Shown here one piece after another: positions 1 through 7,437 of a stretch of 64,000 nucleotides of DNA. Position 1 is the first letter of the stretch. Each line of letters opens with the position of its first letter. The notes beneath the pieces were generated by a model. That model saw only the letters and a list, made by a program, of their open reading frames with translations. It searched no databases and had not been told where the DNA came from. The stretch comes from Actinoplanes sp. N902-109 (GTDB lineage: Bacteria > Actinomycetota > Actinomycetes > Mycobacteriales > Micromonosporaceae): assembly GCF_000389965.1 (NCBI RefSeq), contig NC_021191.1, forward strand, positions 9,053,501 to 9,117,500, written 5' to 3'. The translations under genes were made by a program, and so were the position numbers.

Positions 1-370
1 CGCCGGCTTCCAGGACCAGGAACGGGACACCCTGCTCGTGCAGGTGCGCGGCGGCCGCCAGCCCGACCGGGCCGGCGCCGATCACGATCACCGGCAGCTC
101 GCCGGCCGGCGCGTCGGCGACCGCCGCGCGGTGCACGCCGGGCGTCGGCAGCAGTTCCACCGTGCCGGCCGTGGTCGCCGGGCCACAGCAGCCGGCGTCC
201 TGCGCCGGGGCGGCCTGCGCGGCCGGGCCGCAACAGCTGGCGCCCTCAGCAACCGCTTGCTGCTTCGCAGCCGGGGCGCAGCAGGCGTCCGCGACGGTGG
301 CCTGCTCGGCGGTGCCGCAGCACGGGTCCTGCCCCGCGGCGGGCGCGGTGGTCGAAGGTTCGCTACTCAT
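1..370 (-). CDS. FAD-dependent oxidoreductase with Cys-pair N-terminus (partial, ArsO-like)
   Basis: Only the first 123 codons are in the window; the gene runs off the left edge. It starts with ATG at 370. A Rossmann dinucleotide-binding start follows at about residues 94-105 (VIVIGAGPVGLA), typical of flavin-dependent monooxygenases or thioredoxin-reductase-like proteins. Before it lies an Ala/Pro-rich tail of about 75 residues with four Cys-Cys pairs at residues 17/18, 30/31, 46/47 and 61/62, two of them in CCGP. It is divergent from arsR and close to arsC, so a role in arsenic handling (ArsO-like flavoprotein) is inferred. The Cys pairs could bind As(III) or another soft metal. The catalytic part is not visible, so the exact reaction stays open. 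Confidence 0.8.
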   Translation of the reverse strand, partial: MSSEPSTTAPAAGQDPCCGTAEQATVADACCAPAAKQQAVAEGASCCGPAAQAAPAQDAGCCGPATTAGTVELLPTPGVHRAAVADAPAGELPVIVIGAGPVGLAAAAHLHEQGVPFLVLEAG

Positions 371-436
371 CGCGGGCACTCCTCGTTGAGATCGGGGCCA
401 GGTCCAGGCGGCGGGCCCGCCGGACCCGCCGCACGC

Positions 437-520
437 GGATTCGAGGATTGTCGAATCCGATGCTTGTCGAAGCCACGCTTGCACGCGGCTTCGACATCTG
501 TCAACCTCGACGCATGTCGA
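437..520. promoter_or_regulatory. ArsR operator region with nested inverted repeats
   Basis: Several dyads built on TCGA/TTCGAC lie between the divergent flavoprotein and arsR. GGATTCGA (437-444) pairs with TCGAATCC (451-458). GTCGAAGCC (466-474) pairs with GGCTTCGAC (487-495). TTCGACA (490-496) faces TGTCAA (499-504). TCGAC (507-511) pairs with GTCGA (516-520), and this last dyad covers the arsR ATG at 514. ArsR-family repressors bind such dyads, so metalloid-responsive control of both directions with autorepression is inferred. Confidence 0.6.
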
Positions 521-882
521 AACCACCGATGGTGTCACCGGCCGACCCGGAAACGCCCTGCTGCACGCCCATGGCGCAGCAGCGCATCCCCGCACCGGCC
601 GCCGCCACCCTCGCGCAGGCGTTCAAGGCGCTCGGGGACCCCATCCGGCTGCAACTGATGTCGATGATCGCGTCCGCCGACGGCGGCGAGATCTGCGTCT
701 GCGACCTCACACCCGCGTTCACACTCTCCGGCACGACCATCTCGCATCACTTGAAGGTGCTGCGTGAGGCCGGGCTGATCGACGGTGAACGGCGCGCGAG
801 CTGGGTCTATTACCGACCCCGGCCAGAACTGATGCGACAGCTGTCGACTCTGCTCGCCGTCGACCAGCCCGTGCTGACCTGA
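514..882 (+). CDS. arsR: ArsR-family metalloid-responsive repressor
   Basis: This 122-residue winged-helix protein is the usual size for ArsR/SmtB repressors. The metal-binding helix carries CVCDL (Cys61 and Cys63), the classic As(III)-sensing motif, followed by the recognition helix region with SGTTISHHLKVLREAGLI. An extra Cys pair at residues 16/17 may supply a third thiol ligand. The start at 514 was chosen over an in-frame ATG at 448 because translation from 448 would read through the inverted-repeat operator region. It probably represses itself and the divergent flavoprotein, releasing DNA when arsenite binds. Confidence 0.92.
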   Translation: MSKPPMVSPADPETPCCTPMAQQRIPAPAAATLAQAFKALGDPIRLQLMSMIASADGGEICVCDLTPAFTLSGTTISHHLKVLREAGLIDGERRASWVYYRPRPELMRQLSTLLAVDQPVLT

Positions 883-900
883 CCCGGGACCCGAGGCCCG

Positions 901-1011
901 GACGAGGTCGGCCCGCAGCTGCTGCAGAGCTCGATCGCCACCGCGTTCGCCCTCGGCGCGCTGATTTTCACCTTCGGCCCGACCTCCGGCGCCCACTTCA
1001 TCCATCGCTGA
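901..1011 (+). pseudogene. Aquaporin/MIP-family remnant, truncated at both ends
   Basis: Thirty-six codons between arsR and arsC read DEVGPQLLQSSIATAF and then FTFGPTSGAHF, matching the first transmembrane stretch of MIP-family channels up to the first NPA box. In intact proteins SGAHF is followed by NP(A/V); here it is followed by IHR and a stop. The start of the protein is missing too, and the fragment happens to be in frame with the arsR stop at 880-882. Aquaglyceroporins that pass arsenite are known in ars operons, so this is probably the relic of an arsenite channel gene removed by deletion. Confidence 0.7.
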
Positions 1012-1048
1012 CCAGCCTTTGCTCAGCCCTGCCATCGCGAGGAACACC

Positions 1049-1459
1049 ATGAGCGACAGCAAGCCCACCGTCCTGTTCGTCTGCGTCCACAACGCCGGTC
1101 GCTCCCAGATGGCCGCCGGCTGGCTGCGCCACCTCGCCGGCGACACTGTCGAGGTCCGCTCCGCCGGCTCCGCCCCCGCCGACACGATCAACCCCGCCGC
1201 CGTCGAGGCGATGCAGGAGGTCGGTATCGACATCACCGACCAGACCCCGACCAGACTGACCTGGGACGCCGCCGAGGAGTCCGACGTCATCATCACCATG
1301 GGCTGCGGCGACGCCTGCCCGGTCTTTCCCGGCAAGCGCTACGAGGACTGGAAACTCGAGGACCCGGCCGGCAAGGGCGTCGAGTCGGTACGGCCCATCC
1401 GCGACGAGATCAAGGCCCGCATCGAGGTGCTGCTCGCCGACCTGATCCCCGCCTCCTGA
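1049..1459 (+). CDS. arsC: Arsenate reductase, low-molecular-weight phosphatase type
   Basis: This 136-residue protein has the LMW-PTPase-like fold signature CVHNAGRS, with nucleophilic Cys12 and Arg18, and a redox pair Cys86/Cys90 in MGCGDACPVFPG. It reduces arsenate to arsenite in the cytoplasm. In actinomycetes the electron donor is thioredoxin or mycothiol/mycoredoxin, and the sequence alone does not settle which. The ATG at 1049 is preferred to an in-frame ATG at 1019, which would add ten residues before the phosphatase fold. It belongs to the same cluster as arsR. No arsenite pump is visible in the window; it may lie left of position 1. Confidence 0.93.
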   Translation: MSDSKPTVLFVCVHNAGRSQMAAGWLRHLAGDTVEVRSAGSAPADTINPAAVEAMQEVGIDITDQTPTRLTWDAAEESDVIITMGCGDACPVFPGKRYEDWKLEDPAGKGVESVRPIRDEIKARIEVLLADLIPAS

Positions 1460-1493
1460 CACAGGGCTGCATCTGGCACTCGCCTCAGATCCC

Positions 1494-1898
1494 GTGCTGG
1501 AGAGCTGGAACGCCGCCGATCATCCCGACCAGATCCGGCTGCGAACCTATGTGGACTCGGTGGCTGAGCAGCTCGGCGTGACGGATTGGAACGAGCGGGG
1601 GCGGCGCGCCATCGAACTGGTCGTCGGTCTTCCCGACTCCTTGCCACTGGACCGCGGCGGGCGGGACCTGGACAACTACCTGTTCCCTTTGGCACGCCGT
1701 CTCGGGCCACACCGCATCGCCGCCGCCTTCGGCCGCAAAGTTCACCAGAACGGCTCCACTATCGCCGTCGCCCCCGCGATGCCCACCAACGATTCGGCCA
1801 CACCGGCGCTGCTCACCGTCCGAATACAGGTGTCCGCACAGAACTCGCTCGGCCACGATGTGGTCATCCAAGCGTGGTGGCGACCCTGCTCATCCTGA
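1494..1898 (+). CDS. Hypothetical protein, possibly truncated
   Basis: This is a 134-codon frame from a GTG 34 bases after arsC. The product is hydrophilic. It carries a DRGGRDLDNYLFPLARRLG stretch and FGRK; the D-L-D-N pattern weakly recalls RusA-type resolvases, but the rest does not match, so I do not assign a function. There is no clear ribosome-binding site and the frame stays open upstream of the GTG, so the true start may be lost. Given the aquaporin relic next door, this may also be a gene remnant. Confidence 0.4.
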   Translation: MLESWNAADHPDQIRLRTYVDSVAEQLGVTDWNERGRRAIELVVGLPDSLPLDRGGRDLDNYLFPLARRLGPHRIAAAFGRKVHQNGSTIAVAPAMPTNDSATPALLTVRIQVSAQNSLGHDVVIQAWWRPCSS

Positions 1899-1957
1899 GG
1901 ACCGACTCGGACGAGAAAACCTGGTCAGCCGCACTCCCAACCTCTCGGGTAGAACAT

Positions 1958-2575
1958 CTAGCGAAGAGGTTCGTGCAGTGTTGCCACGCTGTCGAAGGCC
2001 CTCGCGACTTCAGCGGGCAGGGTACGGGGGTCGTTCGTGAGCCCTCGCGCTGTCTGGTAGCACGCGAGGGCGACGTGGGCGGCAAGCACGGCGGTGGCCT
2101 TGGTGGCGCCACGAGCGACGAGGACGTCCGCCAGCTCGGCACCGGCTTGCTGTGTCTTCAGCGCGTCACGGGCGCGAAGTTCGATGTGCTGCTCGAGCAG
2201 GCCCAGGTGTAGGGCATAGCCGTCGGCGTCGCTGCTGGCCTGCTCGCAGATCTTCAGGATGATGGGGCGCAGCTGCTCGATCGCTTGCAGCAGCGTCGTT
2301 GCGGTTTCGGTTGCGGCCCCTTCCGCGAGCACGCGGAGCGCATCGAACATCGCCTGTTCTTTCGCGAATACGACCTCAGCCTTGTCGCCGAAGTAGCGAA
2401 AGAAGGTGGTGCGGCCGACGTCGGCGCGAGCCGCGATGTCGGTGACCGAGACGCCGTCGTAGCCGTTCGCTCGGAACAGTTCTTCCGCAGCCTGCACGAT
2501 GCGCTCGCGGACCTGGCGGCTCTTCCGCTCCATCAGCGACTCCGAGGTCGCGAGTGCCGCTGGGACATCAGCCAT
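1958..2575 (-). CDS. TetR-family transcriptional regulator
   Basis: This 205-residue regulator has an N-terminal helix-turn-helix at about residues 22-62, with VSVTDIAARADVGRTTFFRYF being the TetR recognition region. The C-terminal part is helical and binds an unknown ligand. ATG at 2575 is preferred; an upstream in-frame start at 2644 would place coding sequence through the operator palindrome. It is divergent from the SnoaL-like gene at 2668, and the shared gap holds a palindrome at 2613-2642, so local autoregulation and control of the neighbour are inferred. Confidence 0.85.
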   Translation of the reverse strand: MADVPAALATSESLMERKSRQVRERIVQAAEELFRANGYDGVSVTDIAARADVGRTTFFRYFGDKAEVVFAKEQAMFDALRVLAEGAATETATTLLQAIEQLRPIILKICEQASSDADGYALHLGLLEQHIELRARDALKTQQAGAELADVLVARGATKATAVLAAHVALACYQTARGLTNDPRTLPAEVARAFDSVATLHEPLR

Positions 2576-2612
2576 CTCACGATAGTAGGCGATTGAACAC
2601 GTGGTTCCAACT

Positions 2613-2642
2613 GGTATTGAGTATGATACGGTACTCAGTACC
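2613..2642. promoter_or_regulatory. TetR operator palindrome
   Basis: GGTATTGAGTA (2613-2623) faces TACTCAGTACC (2632-2642) across eight bases, with one mismatch in eleven pairs. It lies between the divergent TetR gene and the SnoaL-like gene. A TATGAT hexamer at 2622-2627 inside the dyad could be a -10 element for the rightward gene. The TetR protein is the likely binder. Confidence 0.65.
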
Positions 2643-2667
2643 ACTTACCGCCTCCAGAGGAGACACC

Positions 2668-3093
2668 ATGATGCACGTCGACGACCGCCTCCAGATCAAT
2701 GAAGTTCTCGCTCTGCTCGCTTACGTTGCGGATGAAGGCCTCGTCGACCGGGTGCCGGAGGTCTTCACCTCCGACGCCGTCTACGACATGTCCAGCTCGG
2801 GAATGCGGACGTTCGAGGGCATCGGCACCATCACGAAGGCGCTGCAGGCGATGTCGGTCGGTGGCCAAGGACCGCAGGCGCACTTCGTCACAAACGTCAT
2901 GATCGTCAGCTCGGGCGACGACACCGCAGTGACGCGTTCACGCGGCCTCATGATCATGGCTGATGGCGCAGTGCACGCCGTGAACTACGACGACACGCTG
3001 CGGCGCGAGAACGGCGCGTGGCGTATCGCGCGCCGCATCATCCTGCCGATCCAGGCGCGGCCGGGTGCAGCGGAAGGCGCAGGCATGAACTGA
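2668..3093 (+). CDS. SnoaL-like / nuclear transport factor 2 family protein
   Basis: This 141-residue protein has the alpha+beta cone-fold pattern of the SnoaL/DUF4440 group: an N-terminal helix with LLAYVADEGLVDRVPEVF, then AVYDMS and GIGTITKAL, and a strand near the end with NGAWRIARRIILP. Family members are small isomerases, hydratases or binding proteins; the substrate cannot be told. AGAGGAG at 2656-2662 sets the start at ATG 2668, and a second ATG follows directly. It is divergent from the TetR regulator and probably its target. Confidence 0.8.
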   Translation: MMHVDDRLQINEVLALLAYVADEGLVDRVPEVFTSDAVYDMSSSGMRTFEGIGTITKALQAMSVGGQGPQAHFVTNVMIVSSGDDTAVTRSRGLMIMADGAVHAVNYDDTLRRENGAWRIARRIILPIQARPGAAEGAGMN

Positions 3094-3109
3094 TCTACTC
3101 CACCGCGGC

Positions 3110-3136
3110 AGCAGTGAGTGACAGCTCCTCACTGCT
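3110..3136 (+). terminator. Stem-loop after SnoaL-like gene
   Basis: AGCAGTGAG (3110-3118) pairs perfectly with CTCACTGCT (3128-3136) around a nine-base loop, 17 bases after the stop of the SnoaL-like gene. There is no long T-run, as is usual in high-GC actinomycetes. It separates that gene from the monooxygenase operon. Confidence 0.5.
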
Positions 3137-3273
3137 TCCGATCGGCACTCGGCTGATCCGGAAGTGATACTCACGGCGCTCGACTAGCGGCGAGCGCGAG
3201 GTTGGCGACTTTTCGATATAACAACGGCAATTACTGGTGGTATGCAGGGTCGTCGCGCGCTGATAGTGGCGTC

Positions 3274-4440
3274 ATGGCTGAAACAGCGCACCACACTGTC
3301 GTCATCGTCGGGGCGGGCGTCGCCGGTCTCACGGTCGGCAATTTCCTTCGTCGCCATGACATCGACTGCGTCATCCTCGAGCGCCGCACCCGTCAGCACG
3401 TTGAGGCGCGGCAGCGCGCGGGGACGCTGGACACCCGGGGCGTGCGGTTGTTCCAGGAGTGGGGACTGGCCGAAGTGCTGGACGCGGGCCCCACCGCTCA
3501 GGTGGAGGGTGGCTTTTTCCTCGACGGGCAGGCGATGCCGATCGAGGTGGACCAGGAGGACAACGAGAGCATCTTCATCCCGCAGCAAGTTCTCGTCCGC
3601 CGGCTCGCTGACATTTACCTGCGAGAAGGCGGGCTCATCCACTACGAGGCCGAGGTCGCCGTAGACGACATCCCCTGGTCAAGCCCGGTGGTGCGCTACC
3701 GGGACCATACCGGCGCGACGGTCGACATCCGCTGTGACTACGTCGCCGGCTGCGACGGGGACCGCGGCGTCACCCGCAGCAGCATCCCCGCCGGCGTGCT
3801 CACCCGGTACTCCCACGAATTCGAGTACTCCTGGCTCTCCGTGCTGGCCGCCGTGCCGAGCAAGACCTCCGGCATGGCCATTCACACCCGCGGACTGGCC
3901 GGTTTGATCCCCCGCGGCACCGACAACAGCCGGATCTACCTGCAGTGCCCCGCCGGGGACACGATCGCGCACTGGCCCGACGAACGTATCTGGGACGAGC
4001 TGCAGGCCCGTACCGGTCAGCCGATGGAACGGGGACAAATCCTGAGCAAGGAGATCGTCGCGCTGCGCAGCGTCGTGCACGACCCGATGCACCACGGGCG
4101 GGTGTACTTGCTGGGCGACGCGGCGCACATCGTCCCGCCGATGAGCGCCAAAGGTATCCACCTGGCTCTCTTCGACGCCGAAACGTTCGCCAAGGCCGTG
4201 ATCGCACAGCTCCGTCACGGCGACCCGGGGCCGCTCAGCGCCTACTCCGACACGTGCCTGCACCACGTCTGGAACTACCAGGCCTTTGCCACCTGGATCA
4301 CCGATCTCATGCACGATGCCGGCGACCCGTCCTACAAGGGCGAGTTCCGCAAGCAGGTGGCCCGGGCGGAACTACGCCGTCAGTTCGAGTCCGAGGCAGC
4401 GAACCGGGTGTTCAGCGAACTCACCTCCGGCATCGCCTGA
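3274..4440 (+). CDS. FAD-dependent aromatic hydroxylase, 4-hydroxybenzoate 3-monooxygenase-like
   Basis: This 388-residue class A flavin monooxygenase opens with VVIVGAGVAGLTVGNFL (FAD ADP-binding motif). It also has CVILERRTRQHVEARQRAG, very like the PobA segment that follows the first strand, and the second FAD motif GRVYLLGDAAHIVPPMSAKG at about residues 272-291. PobA enzymes hydroxylate 4-hydroxybenzoate to protocatechuate with NADPH and O2; a related phenolic acid is the likely substrate here. ATG 3274 was chosen since the FAD motif should lie near the N-terminus. It is followed 14 bases later by a second monooxygenase gene, forming an operon next to a convergent AraC regulator. Confidence 0.82.
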   Translation: MAETAHHTVVIVGAGVAGLTVGNFLRRHDIDCVILERRTRQHVEARQRAGTLDTRGVRLFQEWGLAEVLDAGPTAQVEGGFFLDGQAMPIEVDQEDNESIFIPQQVLVRRLADIYLREGGLIHYEAEVAVDDIPWSSPVVRYRDHTGATVDIRCDYVAGCDGDRGVTRSSIPAGVLTRYSHEFEYSWLSVLAAVPSKTSGMAIHTRGLAGLIPRGTDNSRIYLQCPAGDTIAHWPDERIWDELQARTGQPMERGQILSKEIVALRSVVHDPMHHGRVYLLGDAAHIVPPMSAKGIHLALFDAETFAKAVIAQLRHGDPGPLSAYSDTCLHHVWNYQAFATWITDLMHDAGDPSYKGEFRKQVARAELRRQFESEAANRVFSELTSGIA

Positions 4441-4454
4441 AAGGAAAGCAAGCT

Positions 4455-5630
4455 ATGACCGACCACAAAGGTCGAATTCTGGTGTCCGGCGCGAGCGTGG
4501 CCGGGCTGACCGTCGCCCACTGGCTCGCCCGCTACGGCTTCGAGGTGACGGTGGTCGAGCGATCCACCGGTCTGCGACCGGGCGGCCAGGCGCTGGACGT
4601 GCGCGGCCCGGCACTCGAGGTGGCGCGGCGCATGGGCGTCCTGGCGCTGCTGCGTGAGCGGACCACCGCGCTGCGCGGCATGTCGATGGTCGACGACTCC
4701 GGGGCGGAGATCTACCGCACCACCGAACGCACCCTGACGGGTGGCCGGCTGGACTCCGAAGACCTGGAGGTCCTGCGCGACGACATCGTCGAAATATTGC
4801 GCGCCGCGTGCGGGGCAGGCGTCCGGTTCCTCTTCGATGACCACATCACCAGCCTGACCCAGGACGCCCGCGGGATCGACGTGCGGTTCGCGACCGCCCC
4901 GGCCGAGCGATACGACGTGGTGATCGGGGCTGACGGCGCGCACTCGGGCACCCGCCGGTTGGTGTTCGGCCCGGAGGAGCAGTTCCTGCGTTACATGGGC
5001 GGCTACGTGGCGATCATGACCATTCCGAATTTTCTCGGTCTGAACCGCTGGCAGACCTTCCTGATGGGCAGCGGTGATGCCGGCGCCGGGATCATCGGCC
5101 TGGACGACAGCGGAACCGCCCGCGCCTACCTCGGCTTCGAGAGCGAGGAGCCGGTCGCGTACGACTACCGCGACGAGGACGCCCAGAAGCGTTTGTTGGC
5201 CGAGCGGGCGGCCGGGCTGGGCTGGGTGGTCCCGCAGCTTTTGGACCACATGCGCGGCGATGCCTCGAGTTTCTACTTCGACGCGCGTATCCAGGTGATC
5301 ATGGAGCACTGGACGAAGGGACGGGTCGCTCTGGTCGGCGATGCCGGCTATGCGGTGTCGCTCACCACCGGTCAGGGCGCGTCGATGGCGATGGCCGGCG
5401 CCTACGTCCTGGCCGGTGAGATCGCCGCCGCGGGTGCAGACCTGGCCGCAGGGATCGCCCGCTACGAGAAGGAGCTGCGGGAGTACGTGCTGCACAATCA
5501 GGTCGCCGCGCGGGAGCTCAACGACCGCAATCACCAGGACGACGGCTCGTCCGGGCCTGGTGACTTCACCGATTTCGGAACGCTGGTCGAAGACCTCACG
5601 CTGAAGGACTACGGAGCCCTGCTCACCTGA
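4455..5630 (+). CDS. FAD-dependent monooxygenase (PHBH-fold)
   Basis: This 391-residue flavoprotein has ILVSGASVAGLTVAHWLARY at its start (FAD binding), GGQALDVRGPALEVARRMG, a DGAHSGTRR signature near residue 160, and VALVGDAGYAVSLTTGQGAS (second FAD motif) at about residue 293. This pattern is typical of TetX/polyketide-hydroxylase-like enzymes that oxidise aromatic or polyketide substrates. It is a separate subfamily from the PobA-like partner upstream. AAGGAAAG at 4441-4448 is the ribosome-binding site. The two genes probably act on one aromatic compound or on successive steps; no ring-cleavage gene is visible nearby. Confidence 0.85.
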   Translation: MTDHKGRILVSGASVAGLTVAHWLARYGFEVTVVERSTGLRPGGQALDVRGPALEVARRMGVLALLRERTTALRGMSMVDDSGAEIYRTTERTLTGGRLDSEDLEVLRDDIVEILRAACGAGVRFLFDDHITSLTQDARGIDVRFATAPAERYDVVIGADGAHSGTRRLVFGPEEQFLRYMGGYVAIMTIPNFLGLNRWQTFLMGSGDAGAGIIGLDDSGTARAYLGFESEEPVAYDYRDEDAQKRLLAERAAGLGWVVPQLLDHMRGDASSFYFDARIQVIMEHWTKGRVALVGDAGYAVSLTTGQGASMAMAGAYVLAGEIAAAGADLAAGIARYEKELREYVLHNQVAARELNDRNHQDDGSSGPGDFTDFGTLVEDLTLKDYGALLT

Positions 5631-6408
5631 TCCCGTTGTGCAGGGTCGCCTGATAGCGGCCCGGGGTCTGACCGACGATCGCGGTGAACGCCTCGATGAA
5701 GCTGGTCGGGTTGGACCATCCGCATGCGGTGGCGGTCTCGGTGACCGAGCGACCGTTGCTCAGATGAACCAGGCCGTGGTGGATTCGCAGGATGGTGCGC
5801 CATTGGTGGAAGCTCATGCCGAGCTGGGTGTGGAACAGGCGGCTGAGGGTGCGCTCGCTCGCTCCCACCGCCCGGCCCAGCTCGGCCAGAGTCCCGTTGT
5901 GGCCCGGCTCAGTGTGCAGCCGGTCGGTGACGGCGCGCAACCGGTCGTCGACTGGCTCGGGTAGATGCAGGGACTGCTCGGGGTTCTCGACGAGTTCGTC
6001 GATGGCCACGGCGCGCAGCCGGTCGTACGCGCCCAGGCGGGTCTCGGGCCGGTCGGTCAGCGCAAGCAGAACGGCACGCAGCACCGGGCTGACCGCGAAT
6101 ACGCTGGGCTGCGCGACCAGATCGTCACACAGGTCGGCCGGGATCACGACCAGACGTACGTCGGTCTCGCCGTAGAAGCGATGTGCGTGCTCAAAACCCG
6201 GCGGCGTCCAGGTGACCCGATTCGCCGGTGCTACCCACGTCCCCCGTTCGGTGGTGGTCGCCACGGCACCTGCCGCCGCGTACACCAGCTGCCCTTCTTG
6301 GTGCGAGTGCATGTCCATCCGGAATCCGTGCGGCAGACGCCCCGCCCCCTCGGGTGTGCCTTCGGGCAGGACCGAGGGCTGCGGATCGGATTCACGGGTG
6401 GCCGACAT
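5623..6408 (-). CDS. AraC-family regulator with cupin sensor domain
   Basis: This 261-residue protein has an N-terminal cupin-like domain (about residues 20-110, with MHSHQEGQLVY and WTPPGFEHAHRF His-rich turns). Its C-terminal double helix-turn-helix (about 155-255) contains TLAELGRAVGASERTLSRLF and the second helix pair around ETATACGWSNPTSFIEAF. It faces the two-monooxygenase operon tail to tail, with an eight-base overlap. It probably senses a small aromatic ligand, but which gene it controls is not shown by the sequence. Confidence 0.88.
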   Translation of the reverse strand: MSATRESDPQPSVLPEGTPEGAGRLPHGFRMDMHSHQEGQLVYAAAGAVATTTERGTWVAPANRVTWTPPGFEHAHRFYGETDVRLVVIPADLCDDLVAQPSVFAVSPVLRAVLLALTDRPETRLGAYDRLRAVAIDELVENPEQSLHLPEPVDDRLRAVTDRLHTEPGHNGTLAELGRAVGASERTLSRLFHTQLGMSFHQWRTILRIHHGLVHLSNGRSVTETATACGWSNPTSFIEAFTAIVGQTPGRYQATLHNGIR

Positions 6409-6534
6409 GACCTGGAACGTTACCGGCCGAGCAGGTCAGGGAAGCTCGGCAACGATCGAGTGGTGAGCGACGGCTCCCCACCGCGATCACGACGCTCACC
6501 ACAACCTCGGACCCCCGCGCGGACGCAAGTATTC

Positions 6535-6563
6535 TTGACTCGGATGTTCCGAGCTCATACTAT
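6535..6563 (+). promoter_or_regulatory. Leaderless promoter with operator palindrome
   Basis: TTGACT (6535-6540) and TACTAT (6558-6563) are 17 bases apart, a near-consensus sigma-A promoter. The predicted start falls at the A of the hydrolase ATG (6570), so the mRNA would be leaderless. Between the two hexamers lies the perfect dyad CTCGGA-TGT-TCCGAG (6539-6553), ideally placed for a repressor such as the MarR protein encoded downstream. Confidence 0.65.
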
Positions 6564-6569
6564 TTTCGT

Positions 6570-7427
6570 ATGGCTGAATCACCCACCATGTTCTGGACCT
6601 CTCCTCTGCCCGAGGCGACCCCGCCGACGGACATGGCGCTGTACCGCCTACCTACCGGCACTTACACGACGCGAGCGGCGTTCGCCGTGACCGGAGGATC
6701 GATGCGGGACAAGCGGGACTTCGCGGCCACCGCAGTGCTGATCTCGCACCCGAAAGGCGACCTGCTGATCGACGCCGGCTTCGGCGACCACGTGGCAGAG
6801 CACATCAAGATGCTGGCGCGGATGGAACGCGCCCCGTACCAGCGCATGCAGACCGTCTCGCAACAGCTCGATGCCGCCGCCTACGACAGGTCCCGGCTTC
6901 TGGGCGTGCTCGTCACGCACGTTCATTGGGATCACGTCAGCGGCTTGGACTCCTTGCGGGTGCCGGTGTGGATCAATGAGGCCGAGCTGCGCTATGGCGC
7001 CGACGACTCACACGCAGCGGTGTTCCGCGCGGTGTCGAAGGGCCTCGCGATCCGCCAGTACGCTTTTGACGGGCCGGGGTACCTCGGCTTTCCCGCAAGC
7101 TTCGACGTCCATGGTGACGGGTCGGTGGTGGTCGCCCTCGCCGCCGGGCACACTCCGGGTTCGGTCGTCGTGTTCGTCACGCTGCCCGGCGGGAAGCGGT
7201 ATGCGTTCATCGGTGACCTCACCTGGCAGATGGATGGCATCACCCGCGGCGCCCAGCGCCCCTGGTTGCTGCGCCGCGTCGCCGACGTCGACGCCGGGAC
7301 CGTCCGGCTCGGCCTGCAGCGCAGTATCGCCCTGAGCCGTGCGTTGCAGGTCGTGCCGGCACACGACGTGGCGGCCTTCGACAGCATCCCGCTGCTCCCG
7401 TCTCGGTTCCCGAGCGCGGACAGGTGA
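6570..7427 (+). CDS. MBL-fold metallo-hydrolase, AHL-lactonase-like
   Basis: This 285-residue metallo-beta-lactamase-fold hydrolase has the zinc motif THVHWDHVSG (HxHxDH) at about residues 116-125, a later metal-ligand His in AAGHTPGSV, an Asp in FIGDLTWQ, and a final His in VPAHDVAAF. The layout resembles lactonases and aryl-hydrolases of the quorum-quenching group, but the substrate is not proven. It starts with ATG 6570, apparently without a leader. A MarR gene follows 10 bases later, so this is a repressor-hydrolase pair probably induced by the hydrolase's substrate. Confidence 0.82.
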   Translation: MAESPTMFWTSPLPEATPPTDMALYRLPTGTYTTRAAFAVTGGSMRDKRDFAATAVLISHPKGDLLIDAGFGDHVAEHIKMLARMERAPYQRMQTVSQQLDAAAYDRSRLLGVLVTHVHWDHVSGLDSLRVPVWINEAELRYGADDSHAAVFRAVSKGLAIRQYAFDGPGYLGFPASFDVHGDGSVVVALAAGHTPGSVVVFVTLPGGKRYAFIGDLTWQMDGITRGAQRPWLLRRVADVDAGTVRLGLQRSIALSRALQVVPAHDVAAFDSIPLLPSRFPSADR

Positions 7428-7437
7428 TGATGTGACC

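Noticed and set aside
1494..1898. RusA-type Holliday junction resolvase
   Set aside because: Only a D-L-D-N stretch is similar; the surrounding family pattern is missing.
3274..5630. Part of an aromatic polyketide gene cluster
   Set aside because: Two flavin monooxygenases alone, with no ketosynthase, cyclase or ACP gene in the window, do not support a polyketide cluster.
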